Shown in pieces: positions 22,464 to 31,200 of a DNA stretch of 34,500 nt; the stretch's first letter is position 1; the number at the start of each line of letters is the position of its first letter. The notes beneath the pieces were generated by a model. The model worked only from the letters and a program-made list of their open reading frames with translations, searched no databases and had not been told where the DNA came from. Position numbers and translations under genes: made by a program. Source of the stretch: Nitrospirota bacterium (GTDB lineage Bacteria; Nitrospirota; Thermodesulfovibrionia; UBA6902); NCBI GenBank assembly GCA_016217725.1, contig JACRHB010000009.1, positions 1-34,500 of the forward strand, read 5' to 3'.

Positions 22464-25400
22464 ATGAAAAGACAAATATATTTGAGCGCCTTGCTTCTGT
22501 GCCTTCTGATCTCAATGAATGCTTCGCCGGCCTCTTCAGCGACGATAGACCCGTCTTTCAGGTTCTCGACTATCGAGACGGAGCATTTCATTATTCACTT
22601 CCATCAGGGTGAAGAGGAGTTAGCCGACAAGCTGGCCCTGATCTCGGAAGACGTCAACAGGAAATTGTCCGAAGCTTTTCTATGGGCGCCGCCGGAGAAG
22701 ACGCGGGTGGTCCTGATCGACAACTCCGATTTTGCAAACGGGTTCGCCAACGTCCTCCCTTACAATATAATTTATATCGTTGCGGTCCCCCCCCGGCCCG
22801 ACATGACCATCGGAGAATATGACAACTGGCTTGAGATGGTCTTTATACATGAATACACGCATATCCTCACGATGGACACTTCAAAGGGTTATGCAGCCGT
22901 GACAAGGAGCGTCTTCGGCAAGACACTGCCGGGATATGATCCTCTGTCTTTCCTTTTGTTCTTATTGACTGCGCCGCCTAATGTCTTCCTGCCCGACTGG
23001 TGGCTTGAGGGCGCTGCCGTGTGGGCTGAATCCGAATTCACCCCTTCAGGCCGAGGCAAGAGCTCTTACGTCGAGATGATATTCAGAATGGCGGTTGCCG
23101 AGAACAATATACCCAGGGTGGACCAAATAAATGGAGACGTGCCTTACTGGCCGTCAGGGAACCTGCCTTACCTTTACGGGATGCTGCTTGAGAAGCACGT
23201 CGCCCTTACCTACGGTAAAGATAAGATCGGCGAGCTGAGCAGCGAGCATGCCGGACGCCTGCCGTTTATGATAAGCGCGCCGCCCCAAAGACTTACCGGA
23301 CTGAACTATGCCCGGCTTTACAGAGACGCGGTAAAAGAGCTCAAAGAAGACCAGAGCAAAAAAATAGAGTATCTCAAGTCAAAGCCTTTTACAAAATACA
23401 CCGGGCTCAAGATTAAAGGTGAGAGGGTGACAAACCCCCGCCTTTCCCCGGACGGCAGGTATATTGCTGCAAACAGAAAAGACCCCCATCGTCATGAAGA
23501 GATAATAATAGTCGATACAAATAATTTTAAGGAGATCTCAAGGGTCAGGAGACTGCCTTCGGACTCAAACGTTTCATGGGCTCCCGACAGCCGGAAGCTG
23601 TATTTTACCCAGGCGGAGTTGAGATACACCTATAATCTTTACCAGGACGTTTATTCATACGACCTCGTTGACAGGTCGGTAAAAAGGGTTACAAAAGATC
23701 TGCGGGCCAAGGACGTTGATGTATCTCCCGACGGAAAAGATCTTGCTTTCGTTATGGTGGGAACAGGCCGCCAGAGTATTGCCGTCCTTAAGGCCGGCTC
23801 CGACAAGGCGGAACCCCTTACGGATCTCAAGGATTCGGCTTTATCGTCTCCCAAATGGTCTCCGGACGGAAAATCCATCGTATTCTCAAAACACGACAAC
23901 TCCGGGCAGGTATCGATTGAGCTGCTTAACGTCGAGACGAAGACCGTTGAGACGCTGCTTTTGAACAAATATAACAACGTCTTCCCTACGTGGTCGCCGG
24001 ACGGAAAGTTTGTAATCTTCACGTCAGACCGGACAGGGGTATTTAATCTCTTCGCTTATTCCATCCAGGATAAAAAACTTTACCAAATATCTCATGTCCT
24101 CGGCGGGGCTTTTCAGCCCGATGTTTCACGTGAGGCAAACAAGATATTGTTCTCCGCTTATTCTTCAAAAGGCTTTTATCTATCTGAAATGTCTTACGAT
24201 CCTTCGCAGTGGTCTGAAACTCTAAGTCCCAGGATCAATATTGAATGGGATAACCCCACCCATCCTCCCCTTAATTTAAAGGGAGGCGAGGAGGGGTTAT
24301 TGGAAAAGGCCGATGAAAATAATCCCCCCTCCCCCCCCTTTAGTAAAGGGGGGGACACACCCCTGACCCCTCTTGATAGAGGGGAATTAACTCCCCCTTT
24401 GGAAAAGGGGGACGAAGGGGGATTTTCAGAACAGGCTCCCGTAGAGGTATCTGAAAAGAAGCCGTACTGTCCCCTGCCGTCGCTGCTGCCGAAATTCTGG
24501 CTGCCGACGCTTACAGCCGATCATGAGGGCGCGGTATTCGGGGCGTTCACTGCGGGGCAGGACGTGCTCGGCTATCATACATACACTCTGCAGGGAGGCT
24601 ACGGGGTCAGCCATAAGGGATATTTTGATGTGAATTATGTATATGACAGATGGTATCCGACGTTTTTCGCCAGGTGGTATTCCGCGCCGGTCTCTTATTC
24701 TGAATTTTTTAATGACAACGACGATTATTTTGAAAGGAGAAGCGGTCTGACCGCGGGAGTAAGCATGCCTCTTTACAGCACGCTTGAAAAGAGATTAAGC
24801 CTTGTCGCCGGTTACAACACGGAAATATCAGAGCAACTGACCGATATAGACAACAGAAAAGTTGACGGCCTTGAGGTGTTTGAAGGCCGCAGAAGCAGTG
24901 TCTTTACAGGCCTGAGATACAGGGATGCGCTGAAATATCCCTATTCGATTAGCCGGGAAGAAGGAAGGGATATATCGCTGTCTTACAGGAATTACTCGGA
25001 AAACGTCGGGAGCGATCTGAGCCAGAGCGAATACACGGCAGGCTATGAAGAGTTCATCGGCGTGGGCAAGCATCACGTCATCTATTTAAACTTCAAAGGG
25101 GCGACGGCAGGCGGCGACCGAATAGCACAGCAGGCATACGGGCTCGGCGGCATTTCTTCCGCAGTGAATCAATATTCGCTCAGGGGATTCGCTTCAGGCT
25201 TTCAGACCGGAAAGCATCTTGCAACTGCGTCGCTTGAATACAGGTTCCCGGTGAAATACATCTTCAGAGGCCCTAATACAAAACCGTTTTTCTGGGACAG
25301 GCTCCACGTCGCGGCATTCACGGATGCAGGGGATGTGTGGGGAGACAATAGGAAGTTTGAATGGGACGAGGTCTCCGTAGGCCTCGGCGCGGAGGTGAGG

Positions 25401-25514
25401 CTGGATATGGTGCTGGGATATAAATTAAAGATAACCCCCGCGCTCGGCATCGCGCAGGGAATAACCGACGACGGCGAGACGCAGGTATATATTACGATAT
25501 ATTCGGAATTGTAG
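22464..25514 (+). CDS. Peptidase-like / PD40 propeller / outer-membrane barrel protein
   Basis: 1016 aa. Signal peptide 1-26 (ending SSAT). Residues 30-320 form a gluzincin (Peptidase_MA-like) domain with H129-E130-Y131-T132-H133 and a downstream Glu in WWLEGAAVWAE (E182). Residues about 330-580 hold five or six TolB-type PD40 units (LSPDGRYIA, WAPDSRKLYF, VSPDGKDLAFV, WSPDGKSIVF, WSPDGKFVIF). Residues 597-655 are a Pro/Gly linker made wholly of translated palindromic repeats. Residues about 680-1016 look like an Omp85/D15-type barrel (LRGFASGFQTGKHLA, EYRFPV, FTDAGDVWGD, closing VYITIYSEL). It is probably an outer-membrane protein with a periplasmic or surface propeller. Substrate and proteolytic activity are unknown. 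Confidence 0.82.
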   Translation: MKRQIYLSALLLCLLISMNASPASSATIDPSFRFSTIETEHFIIHFHQGEEELADKLALISEDVNRKLSEAFLWAPPEKTRVVLIDNSDFANGFANVLPYNIIYIVAVPPRPDMTIGEYDNWLEMVFIHEYTHILTMDTSKGYAAVTRSVFGKTLPGYDPLSFLLFLLTAPPNVFLPDWWLEGAAVWAESEFTPSGRGKSSYVEMIFRMAVAENNIPRVDQINGDVPYWPSGNLPYLYGMLLEKHVALTYGKDKIGELSSEHAGRLPFMISAPPQRLTGLNYARLYRDAVKELKEDQSKKIEYLKSKPFTKYTGLKIKGERVTNPRLSPDGRYIAANRKDPHRHEEIIIVDTNNFKEISRVRRLPSDSNVSWAPDSRKLYFTQAELRYTYNLYQDVYSYDLVDRSVKRVTKDLRAKDVDVSPDGKDLAFVMVGTGRQSIAVLKAGSDKAEPLTDLKDSALSSPKWSPDGKSIVFSKHDNSGQVSIELLNVETKTVETLLLNKYNNVFPTWSPDGKFVIFTSDRTGVFNLFAYSIQDKKLYQISHVLGGAFQPDVSREANKILFSAYSSKGFYLSEMSYDPSQWSETLSPRINIEWDNPTHPPLNLKGGEEGLLEKADENNPPSPPFSKGGDTPLTPLDRGELTPPLEKGDEGGFSEQAPVEVSEKKPYCPLPSLLPKFWLPTLTADHEGAVFGAFTAGQDVLGYHTYTLQGGYGVSHKGYFDVNYVYDRWYPTFFARWYSAPVSYSEFFNDNDDYFERRSGLTAGVSMPLYSTLEKRLSLVAGYNTEISEQLTDIDNRKVDGLEVFEGRRSSVFTGLRYRDALKYPYSISREEGRDISLSYRNYSENVGSDLSQSEYTAGYEEFIGVGKHHVIYLNFKGATAGGDRIAQQAYGLGGISSAVNQYSLRGFASGFQTGKHLATASLEYRFPVKYIFRGPNTKPFFWDRLHVAAFTDAGDVWGDNRKFEWDEVSVGLGAEVRLDMVLGYKLKITPALGIAQGITDDGETQVYITIYSEL
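24252..24427. repeat. G/C-run palindromic repeats translated as the linker of the envelope protein
   Basis: Four consecutive units (CCTCCCC..GGGAGG, CCCCCCTTT..AAAGGGGGG, CCCCTCTT..AGAGGGG, CCCCCTTT..AAAGGGGG) stay in frame over about 176 bp. They encode PTHPPLNLKGG, PPSPPFSKGG, TPLDRGE and PPLEKGDEGGF, between propeller and barrel. Confidence 0.9.
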
Positions 25515-25660
25515 GTAATTTGATTGCATATTACAACAGGCGTCTCCGCCTGTCTCGGACCCCCTGTCCCTCACGCCATCCCCTCAAACGGCGTGAAGGG
25601 CAAAGGAGGGAAGTACTGTCGATTATCCTAACCCGGCAAAGCCGAAACCAAAATTTATAT

Positions 25661-25688
25661 TAACCACAGAGACACGGAGGCACAGAGA
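25661..25688. repeat. Accacagag-type interspersed repeat
   Basis: TTAACCACAGAGACACGGAG followed by GCACAGAG. It lies in the gene-free stretch 25515-26046, which otherwise holds only the palindrome at 25876-25952; I see no gene there. Confidence 0.6.
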
Positions 25689-25875
25689 TAAAACAAATAA
25701 GTATCTTTTTCTCATTTTGTACAGAATCTATCTGCTAAGGGACTAAGAACGGTAGTTATATCCACAGATTTCACAGATAAAGACAATGACATAAATGAGA
25801 TAGTCACATATGGTATATTCACCCAAAAGGTGAAAGGCAAAAGTTAGTTAACCCTTCAGTTACGGGATGTCACCT

Positions 25876-25952
25876 GTCATTCTGAGGAGCGAAGCGACGA
25901 AGAATTTCCTGCTTTATTAAGTATTGAGATTCTTCGCTTCGCTCAGAATGAC
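25876..25952. repeat. GTCATTCTGAG-type palindromic repeat
   Basis: GTCATTCTGAGGAGCGAAGCG at the left and CTTCGCTCAGAATGAC at the right form a long imperfect hairpin around a T/A-rich centre. It is REP-like, related in outline to the in-frame copy at 13648-13682. Confidence 0.8.
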
Positions 25953-26046
25953 AATGTCATGCACTATTGCCACCCATAACTGAGGAGTTACGGCTAACAA
26001 GTCTTTTTTCTTGAAAAGGTTATCCGTATATTTGATAAAATGTTTT

Positions 26047-26541
26047 ATGCTCAAACGCAGCTCCATTATTTTAATGTGCGCAGTGTCGGCTGCTGCATTC
26101 TGCGGCACGGATTTACAGGCGGCTATCCGTCAGGTTCATCCGCCGATCATACTCCCGGCGCCGAGACCTCCGCAGCAATATCTGCGGAAGGCCTTTTTCT
26201 ACAAACTTGAAAGCAGGGACGTTGTCAAGGCATTTAAGGATCACGGCCTGGAAGCAGAGGAAGTCTCCGGATTTACCATGGGGGCGACTGCTGCAAAGGA
26301 GACCGTAATGTTCTTCACGCCCTCATACGGCAGCGACGTCGGAGGATTGGCGGCAAGCTACGATTCCAAAGACCAGCTTGAAGATGCCGCAAGATACTAT
26401 TCGGCAATGAATGTAAATCCCGCTTCCCCTGCGTGGCGGATATACAGAAGATACAACATCCTGCTTCTAATCAGCGGCAGGGTGCCTGAGGAAAAGGCGC
26501 GGGAGTATGAGAGGGTGTTGCATGAGATGGACAAGAAATAA
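26047..26541 (+). CDS. Small exported protein of unknown function
   Basis: About 164 aa starting MLKRSSIILMCAVSAAAFCG, a signal peptide likely cleaved after LQAA (about 28). The mature part has FYKLESRDVVKAFKDHGLEAEEVSG and ends in a charged helix (PEEKAREYERVLHEMDKK). The central segment (AKETVMFFTPSYGSDVGGL) resembles small periplasmic proteins with one mixed alpha/beta domain, but I cannot name a family. I chose the ATG at 26047; a TTG at 26011 would add 12 residues before the signal peptide. The Shine-Dalgarno is weak for both. It is convergent with glnA, with a long inverted-repeat region between. Confidence 0.6.
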   Translation: MLKRSSIILMCAVSAAAFCGTDLQAAIRQVHPPIILPAPRPPQQYLRKAFFYKLESRDVVKAFKDHGLEAEEVSGFTMGATAAKETVMFFTPSYGSDVGGLAASYDSKDQLEDAARYYSAMNVNPASPAWRIYRRYNILLLISGRVPEEKAREYERVLHEMDKK

Positions 26542-26679
26542 CCACGGAGACACTGAGGCACGGAGGGAAAGTAATAAGTAGAGGGTAGAAAGCCGTAAGA
26601 TCTTTTTCATCTCTCTAGCCGTTAATCTCTACTTTCTACTTTTTTCCTAATCTCCGTGTCTCTGTGCCTCCGTGGTTAT
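26538..26679. repeat. Long hairpin from an inverted pair of accacagag repeats
   Basis: ATAACCACGGAGACACTGAGG at the left and its near-complement (CTCCGTGTCTCTGTGCCTCCG, then TGGTTAT) at the right. Further pairing inside (gtagaaag / ctttctac) gives a roughly 140-nt hairpin. It overlaps the TAA of the exported-protein gene and ends 30 bp before the glnA stop, so it probably works as a bidirectional transcript end. Confidence 0.75.
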
Positions 26680-26708
26680 AAAATATTTTTCTCGATTAAT
26701 TTACAAAG

Positions 26709-28040
26709 CTACAGTATCGGCAGATACCTCTCCAGCTCATAGGGATGGATCTTTATCCGGTAGTCGTCCCATTCGATCTTTTTGCTCTCGATCAAGTTAT
26801 TGAATATATGCTCTCCCAGGGCTTTGCGGATGACTTCGCTTTTCTCCGCTATTTCTACGGCCTCGAGCAAGCTTCCGGGCAGGGATGTTATTCCTAATTC
26901 ATGCTTCTCCCCGTCGCTGAGATGGTAAATATCCTTTTCCACCGGCTCAGGGAGCTCATAGCCTTTTTCGATGCCTTCCAGGCCGGCGGCAAGCATTACC
27001 GAGAAGGCCAGATAAGGATTGCATGCGGGGTCCGGGGAGCGGAACTCGATCCGCGTCGCCTTTTCCTTGCCGGGTTTGTACAAAGGCACTCTCACAAGAG
27101 AGGAGCGGTTTCTCCTGGCCCACGCGATATAAACCGGGGCTTCATATCCGGGCACGAGCCTCTTGTATGAATTGACCCATTGGTTGCAGACCGCGGTAAG
27201 CTCGGGTGCATGGCTTAACAGCCCGGCTATGTATTTTTTCGCAAGGTCGGAGAGGTAGTATTTGTCTTTTGCGTCAAAGAAGGCGTTTCTGTCTCCCTTG
27301 AAAAGCGACTGGTGCGTATGCATGCCGCTGCCGTTCTTTCCGAAGATCGGCTTTGGCATAAAGGTGGCATAGCAGCCGTATTTCGACGCAACCTCTTTTA
27401 CCACAACCCTGTAGGTCATTACGTTATCCGCCATAGTCAATGCATCCGCATACTGCAGGTCTATCTCATGCTGGGACGGGGCGACTTCGTGATGTGAGTA
27501 TTCAACCTTTATCCCCATCGCCTCAAGCGTAAGGACGGTCTCCCTTCTCAGGTCGCTTCCCGCATCCAACGTCGTGAGGTCGAAATATCCGCCCTCATCC
27601 AGCACCTCCGTGCCTTTGTCGTTTCTGAAATAGAAGAATTCAAGCTCGGGACCGAGATAAAGCGTGTAGCCTTTTTCTTTTGCCCTCTCGAGATTTCGCT
27701 TCAAGGCGTAACGCGGGTCTCCGTCGTAAGGCGTGCCGTCGGGATTGAGGATGTCGCAGAACATCCTTGCGACCGCCTGCTCTTTGGGTCTCCAGGGAAC
27801 GATCTGAAAGGTGGAAGGGTCGGGTTTTGCGATCATGTCGCTTTCATCGATCCTTGCATACCCTTTGATCGATGAGCCGTCAAAGCCCATCCCCTCGTCA
27901 AAGGCCCCCTCAAGCTCCTCGGTGGTTATCGCAAAGCTTTTCAGTTGCCCTAAAATATCGGTGAACCACAGCCTGATGAATTTGACGTTGTGTGTCTCCA
28001 CCAGATCCAGAACGTCTTTTTTATCTCTCGGCTTTTCCAT
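26709..28040 (-). CDS. glnA: Glutamine synthetase, type I (alpha)
   Basis: Makes glutamine from glutamate, NH4+ and ATP. 443 aa, the GSI-alpha length. Key parts are GFDGSSIKGYARIDESDM (52-69; R63 corresponds to the feedback-inhibition Arg of Bacillus GlnA), the LGPELEFFYF metal site, HHEVAPSQHEID, NGSGMHTHQSLF and ARRNRSSLVRVP. The end of the chain has EKDIYHLSDGEKHELGI, without the NLYDLPP adenylylation motif of GSI-beta. Control by adenylylation is therefore unlikely, and feedback inhibition more likely. AGGAGG precedes the ATG. No glnB, glnK or amt is adjacent, and I found no sigma-54 promoter motif upstream. Confidence 0.97.
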   Translation of the reverse strand: MEKPRDKKDVLDLVETHNVKFIRLWFTDILGQLKSFAITTEELEGAFDEGMGFDGSSIKGYARIDESDMIAKPDPSTFQIVPWRPKEQAVARMFCDILNPDGTPYDGDPRYALKRNLERAKEKGYTLYLGPELEFFYFRNDKGTEVLDEGGYFDLTTLDAGSDLRRETVLTLEAMGIKVEYSHHEVAPSQHEIDLQYADALTMADNVMTYRVVVKEVASKYGCYATFMPKPIFGKNGSGMHTHQSLFKGDRNAFFDAKDKYYLSDLAKKYIAGLLSHAPELTAVCNQWVNSYKRLVPGYEAPVYIAWARRNRSSLVRVPLYKPGKEKATRIEFRSPDPACNPYLAFSVMLAAGLEGIEKGYELPEPVEKDIYHLSDGEKHELGITSLPGSLLEAVEIAEKSEVIRKALGEHIFNNLIESKKIEWDDYRIKIHPYELERYLPIL

Positions 28041-28134
28041 GACTGCCTCCTTTTGTTTTTAGTCCGTTTTGTCTTTTGCGCAGCGTCCTCAAGGTGAGAA
28101 TATTTTAGCACATCATTCATGAGAAAGAAGCAGT

Positions 28135-28170
28135 AAAACACCCCCAACGCTTTTGCCTTGAGGGTGTTTT
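28135..28170 (-). terminator. Terminator after the giant repeat-protein gene
   Basis: A 13-bp stem with one mismatch (28135-28147 / 28158-28170). On the minus strand it ends in a TTTT run. It lies about 70 bp beyond the stop of the giant gene, in the 201-bp gap before glnA. Confidence 0.8.
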
Positions 28171-28241
28171 CTTGATACGTCTGGAATAAACACGTACGCT
28201 ACGGAATATTTCTTCTTTGCCTCATTATCTATATCAGTGTC

Positions 28242-31200
28242 TCACGTGTCGCAAGCGTCGCCAATGCCATTGCCATCATCATCCGCCTGATCCGGGTTGT
28301 AATCATAAGGACAATTGTCGCACACATCGCCGATCCAGTCGCCGTCATAGTCCCATTGATCCGGATTGTACACATCCGGACAATTGTCCGAAGCATCCCC
28401 TACGCCGTCATTGTCGACGTCCTCATCCGGGCAAACAGCATCATCTATATAGCCGTTGCAATCATTATCTGCGCCGTCACAGACTTCGTCTGCAGCAGGA
28501 TTGACCGCAGGATCGTCATCATCACAATCCATCTCGCCGCAAGCGCCGCCTTCAATCGAATACGTGTCCCCGTCATTGTCGGTGCATACCGTGTCTCCAT
28601 TGAGCCGCATGATAATTCCATCTCTGTCGGCTCCTGTGCGAATTCTACCGACGGCAATAATAGTGTCATCAGGCAAAACAGCGCCGTAAACAAGACCTCC
28701 GGAGTTGCCCGGATAACCAAATGTCACAATCCCCCCGCTACCGAGCGTGCTGTCAAGAGTGCCGTTGCCGTTCAGGCGCATTACACCGGGAAGACTGTCT
28801 GATGAGCCTGCGTCTGATATCGAACAGAATATAAGTATTTTGCCGTCAGTCTGAATACCGACCCAATTTCCACCGTCCCATTTATCCTCGTCTCCCCCAT
28901 ACAGGAATATGCCACCTGTCCCAAAAGAAGCGTCAGGCGATCCGTCTTCGTTGTAGCGCGCAACAATAACCTTGGATGATGAATCCGTGTAGGACTCGCC
29001 TGTTACCACAATCTTCCCGTCCGTCTGGACGGCTATTCCGTAGTAACCGTCATAGACACGATCCGGATTATTGTAAGTGACCTGCCCGTTTGTGCCGAAT
29101 GAGTTGTCCGGAGCGCCGTCCTCGGTCAGCCGCATCATCCAGGCAACACCTCCGTCTACGCCCTCACCGATTATAAGAACCTTCCCGTCGGGCTGGAAAG
29201 CCACATTCTCGACCCATGTTTCCCCGAAATTTGAACGGTAGACGCCGCCGCTTCCAAATGAGGGATCAATATCACCGTTTGGCATTAGACGAAGAATCAG
29301 GGCATCGTTATTACTTCCGTTAAAAGAATTTGCGGCAACAATTATTTTCCCGTTGTCCATTACGCCCAGCGTTCCGAATCCCCAGGCAAGATTTGTTTGA
29401 CTGCTGTAAGTAAAGACCCCGTTGACTGCAAATGACGAATCGGGGGTCCCGTCGGTGTTAAGCCGCCTGACCTGCACCTCGCCATATGCCCCGTTCGGCG
29501 CCATGCTCATAAAGAGAATTTTTCCATCGGCCTGCAGGGCTTCTTTAGGCGCCCTTCCAGCCAGGCCTGTAAAGGTTACCATTCCTCCTGATCCGAAACC
29601 GTTATCGGGTGTCCCGTCGCTGTTCAGTCTTCTGATGAAATGGTCCTTCCCCCCGGAGCCGTTGACGCTTGATCCAGTTACATAGAATTTGTCATTAAAC
29701 GTCAGCACCATATTCAGCCGGTCATCGGTGTTCAGGGGATTGTTGTAGATTTCATATCCATTCGGCGCATTGAATGTCGTATCAAGCCCTCCCTCACCAA
29801 AACGGTTGACGGTAGTAGTTTGCCCCGCAATAATCATGTTCCCTGTCAATTCAGGGCCTGCTGATACTGAATAGTCAACTGTCCCGCTGCCCGTGCCGCT
29901 TGAGCCAGATGTTATAGTTATCCACGGCACGCTGCTTGTAGCCGTCCAATTGCATGAGCCGGCAAGCGACACGTCAACAGTGCCTGAGCCTCCGATGAAT
30001 GGGACCCGTACCTGCTGAGGCGATATGCTGTATTCACCGTAGCAGACCTGAACATTGTCCACCCATCCCGCATCCGCGCCGCTGCTTCCTGAGTCGTTCT
30101 TTGAATAAATCCATCGGATAGTATGAGCCCCGGACGGCACGGCATACTGCCTCTGCTGCCAGTCCACCTCGCCGCTGATACAGCCGGGCTGCTCTACTCC
30201 GTCAATTACGAAGCAAAGGAAATCGTAATTTTGCTGCGAGGAAACCTTCCACTCAAAATCGATCAGGGCCGGGCCGGTGACCTGCGTCTCCATCCACGTC
30301 GCCTGACCGTCACCCATATTTCCGCTTTGGGCCGCGCTGCCGCCCGTGTATGAAACCACGCTCTGGCCGTACCAGCCCGTATCCCCGCCGATAGTCATTG
30401 TTAAAGAAGGATTATCGACCGCGTCCCCCAGGGAGGCCGGCGAAAGATCGAAATTTATTTGATACGGTGTGGTCCTGCACGAAACCGCGTCGTTTCCGAG
30501 CTGGCCGTAGCCGTTCCACCCCCAGGCATAAACATCTCCGGAGGCGGTGACAGCCAGTGAATGATTAGTGCCGCCGGCAATGGCCACAATGTTCGAAAGA
30601 CCGTTGACTTGCACGGGGGTCAGTCTCCAATCGGTTGTTCCGTCACCCAACCATCCGAGCTCGTTATTGCCCCAGGTCCAGACAGTGCCGTCGGCCTTGA
30701 GGGCAAGAGAATGGTCCATCCCTGAGGCAACGGCAACAACGCCTGTCAGACCGCTTACCTGCACGGGTGTACTGTGCTGTTCCCATGTGCCGTCTCCAAG
30801 CCGCCCTCCCATGCCCCACGCCCACACAGTGCCGTCATTCCTGAGCGCAATAGAATAACCATAACCTCCATCTGCTGCTGTTATGCCTGTAAGTCCATTT
30901 ACCTGAACAGGGATGCTGCTGCCGGTCCCCGTCCCATTTCCCAACTGTCCCCACTCGTTACGCCCCCACGCCCGGACCGTGCCGTCGGTCTTGACAGCTA
31001 AACTGTGAAATGTCCCGGCGCCTATTGCGACAACATCGCTTAGGGTGCCGACGCCTGATGGATCGACTACCTGGACCGGTGTCGACCTGTCGGTAAAGGC
31101 TCCGTCGCCGATCTGACCCATGGCATTCCAGCCCCAGGTCCATACCGATCCGTCATCACCGAGGGCAACGCTATGCCCGCTGCGGCTTGCAACGTCGGTA

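Noticed and set aside
28041-28134. Sigma-54/NtrC promoter for glnA
   Set aside because: I looked for TGGCAC-N5-TTGC on the minus strand and did not see it; a weak TAAAAT -10-like box is not enough to call.
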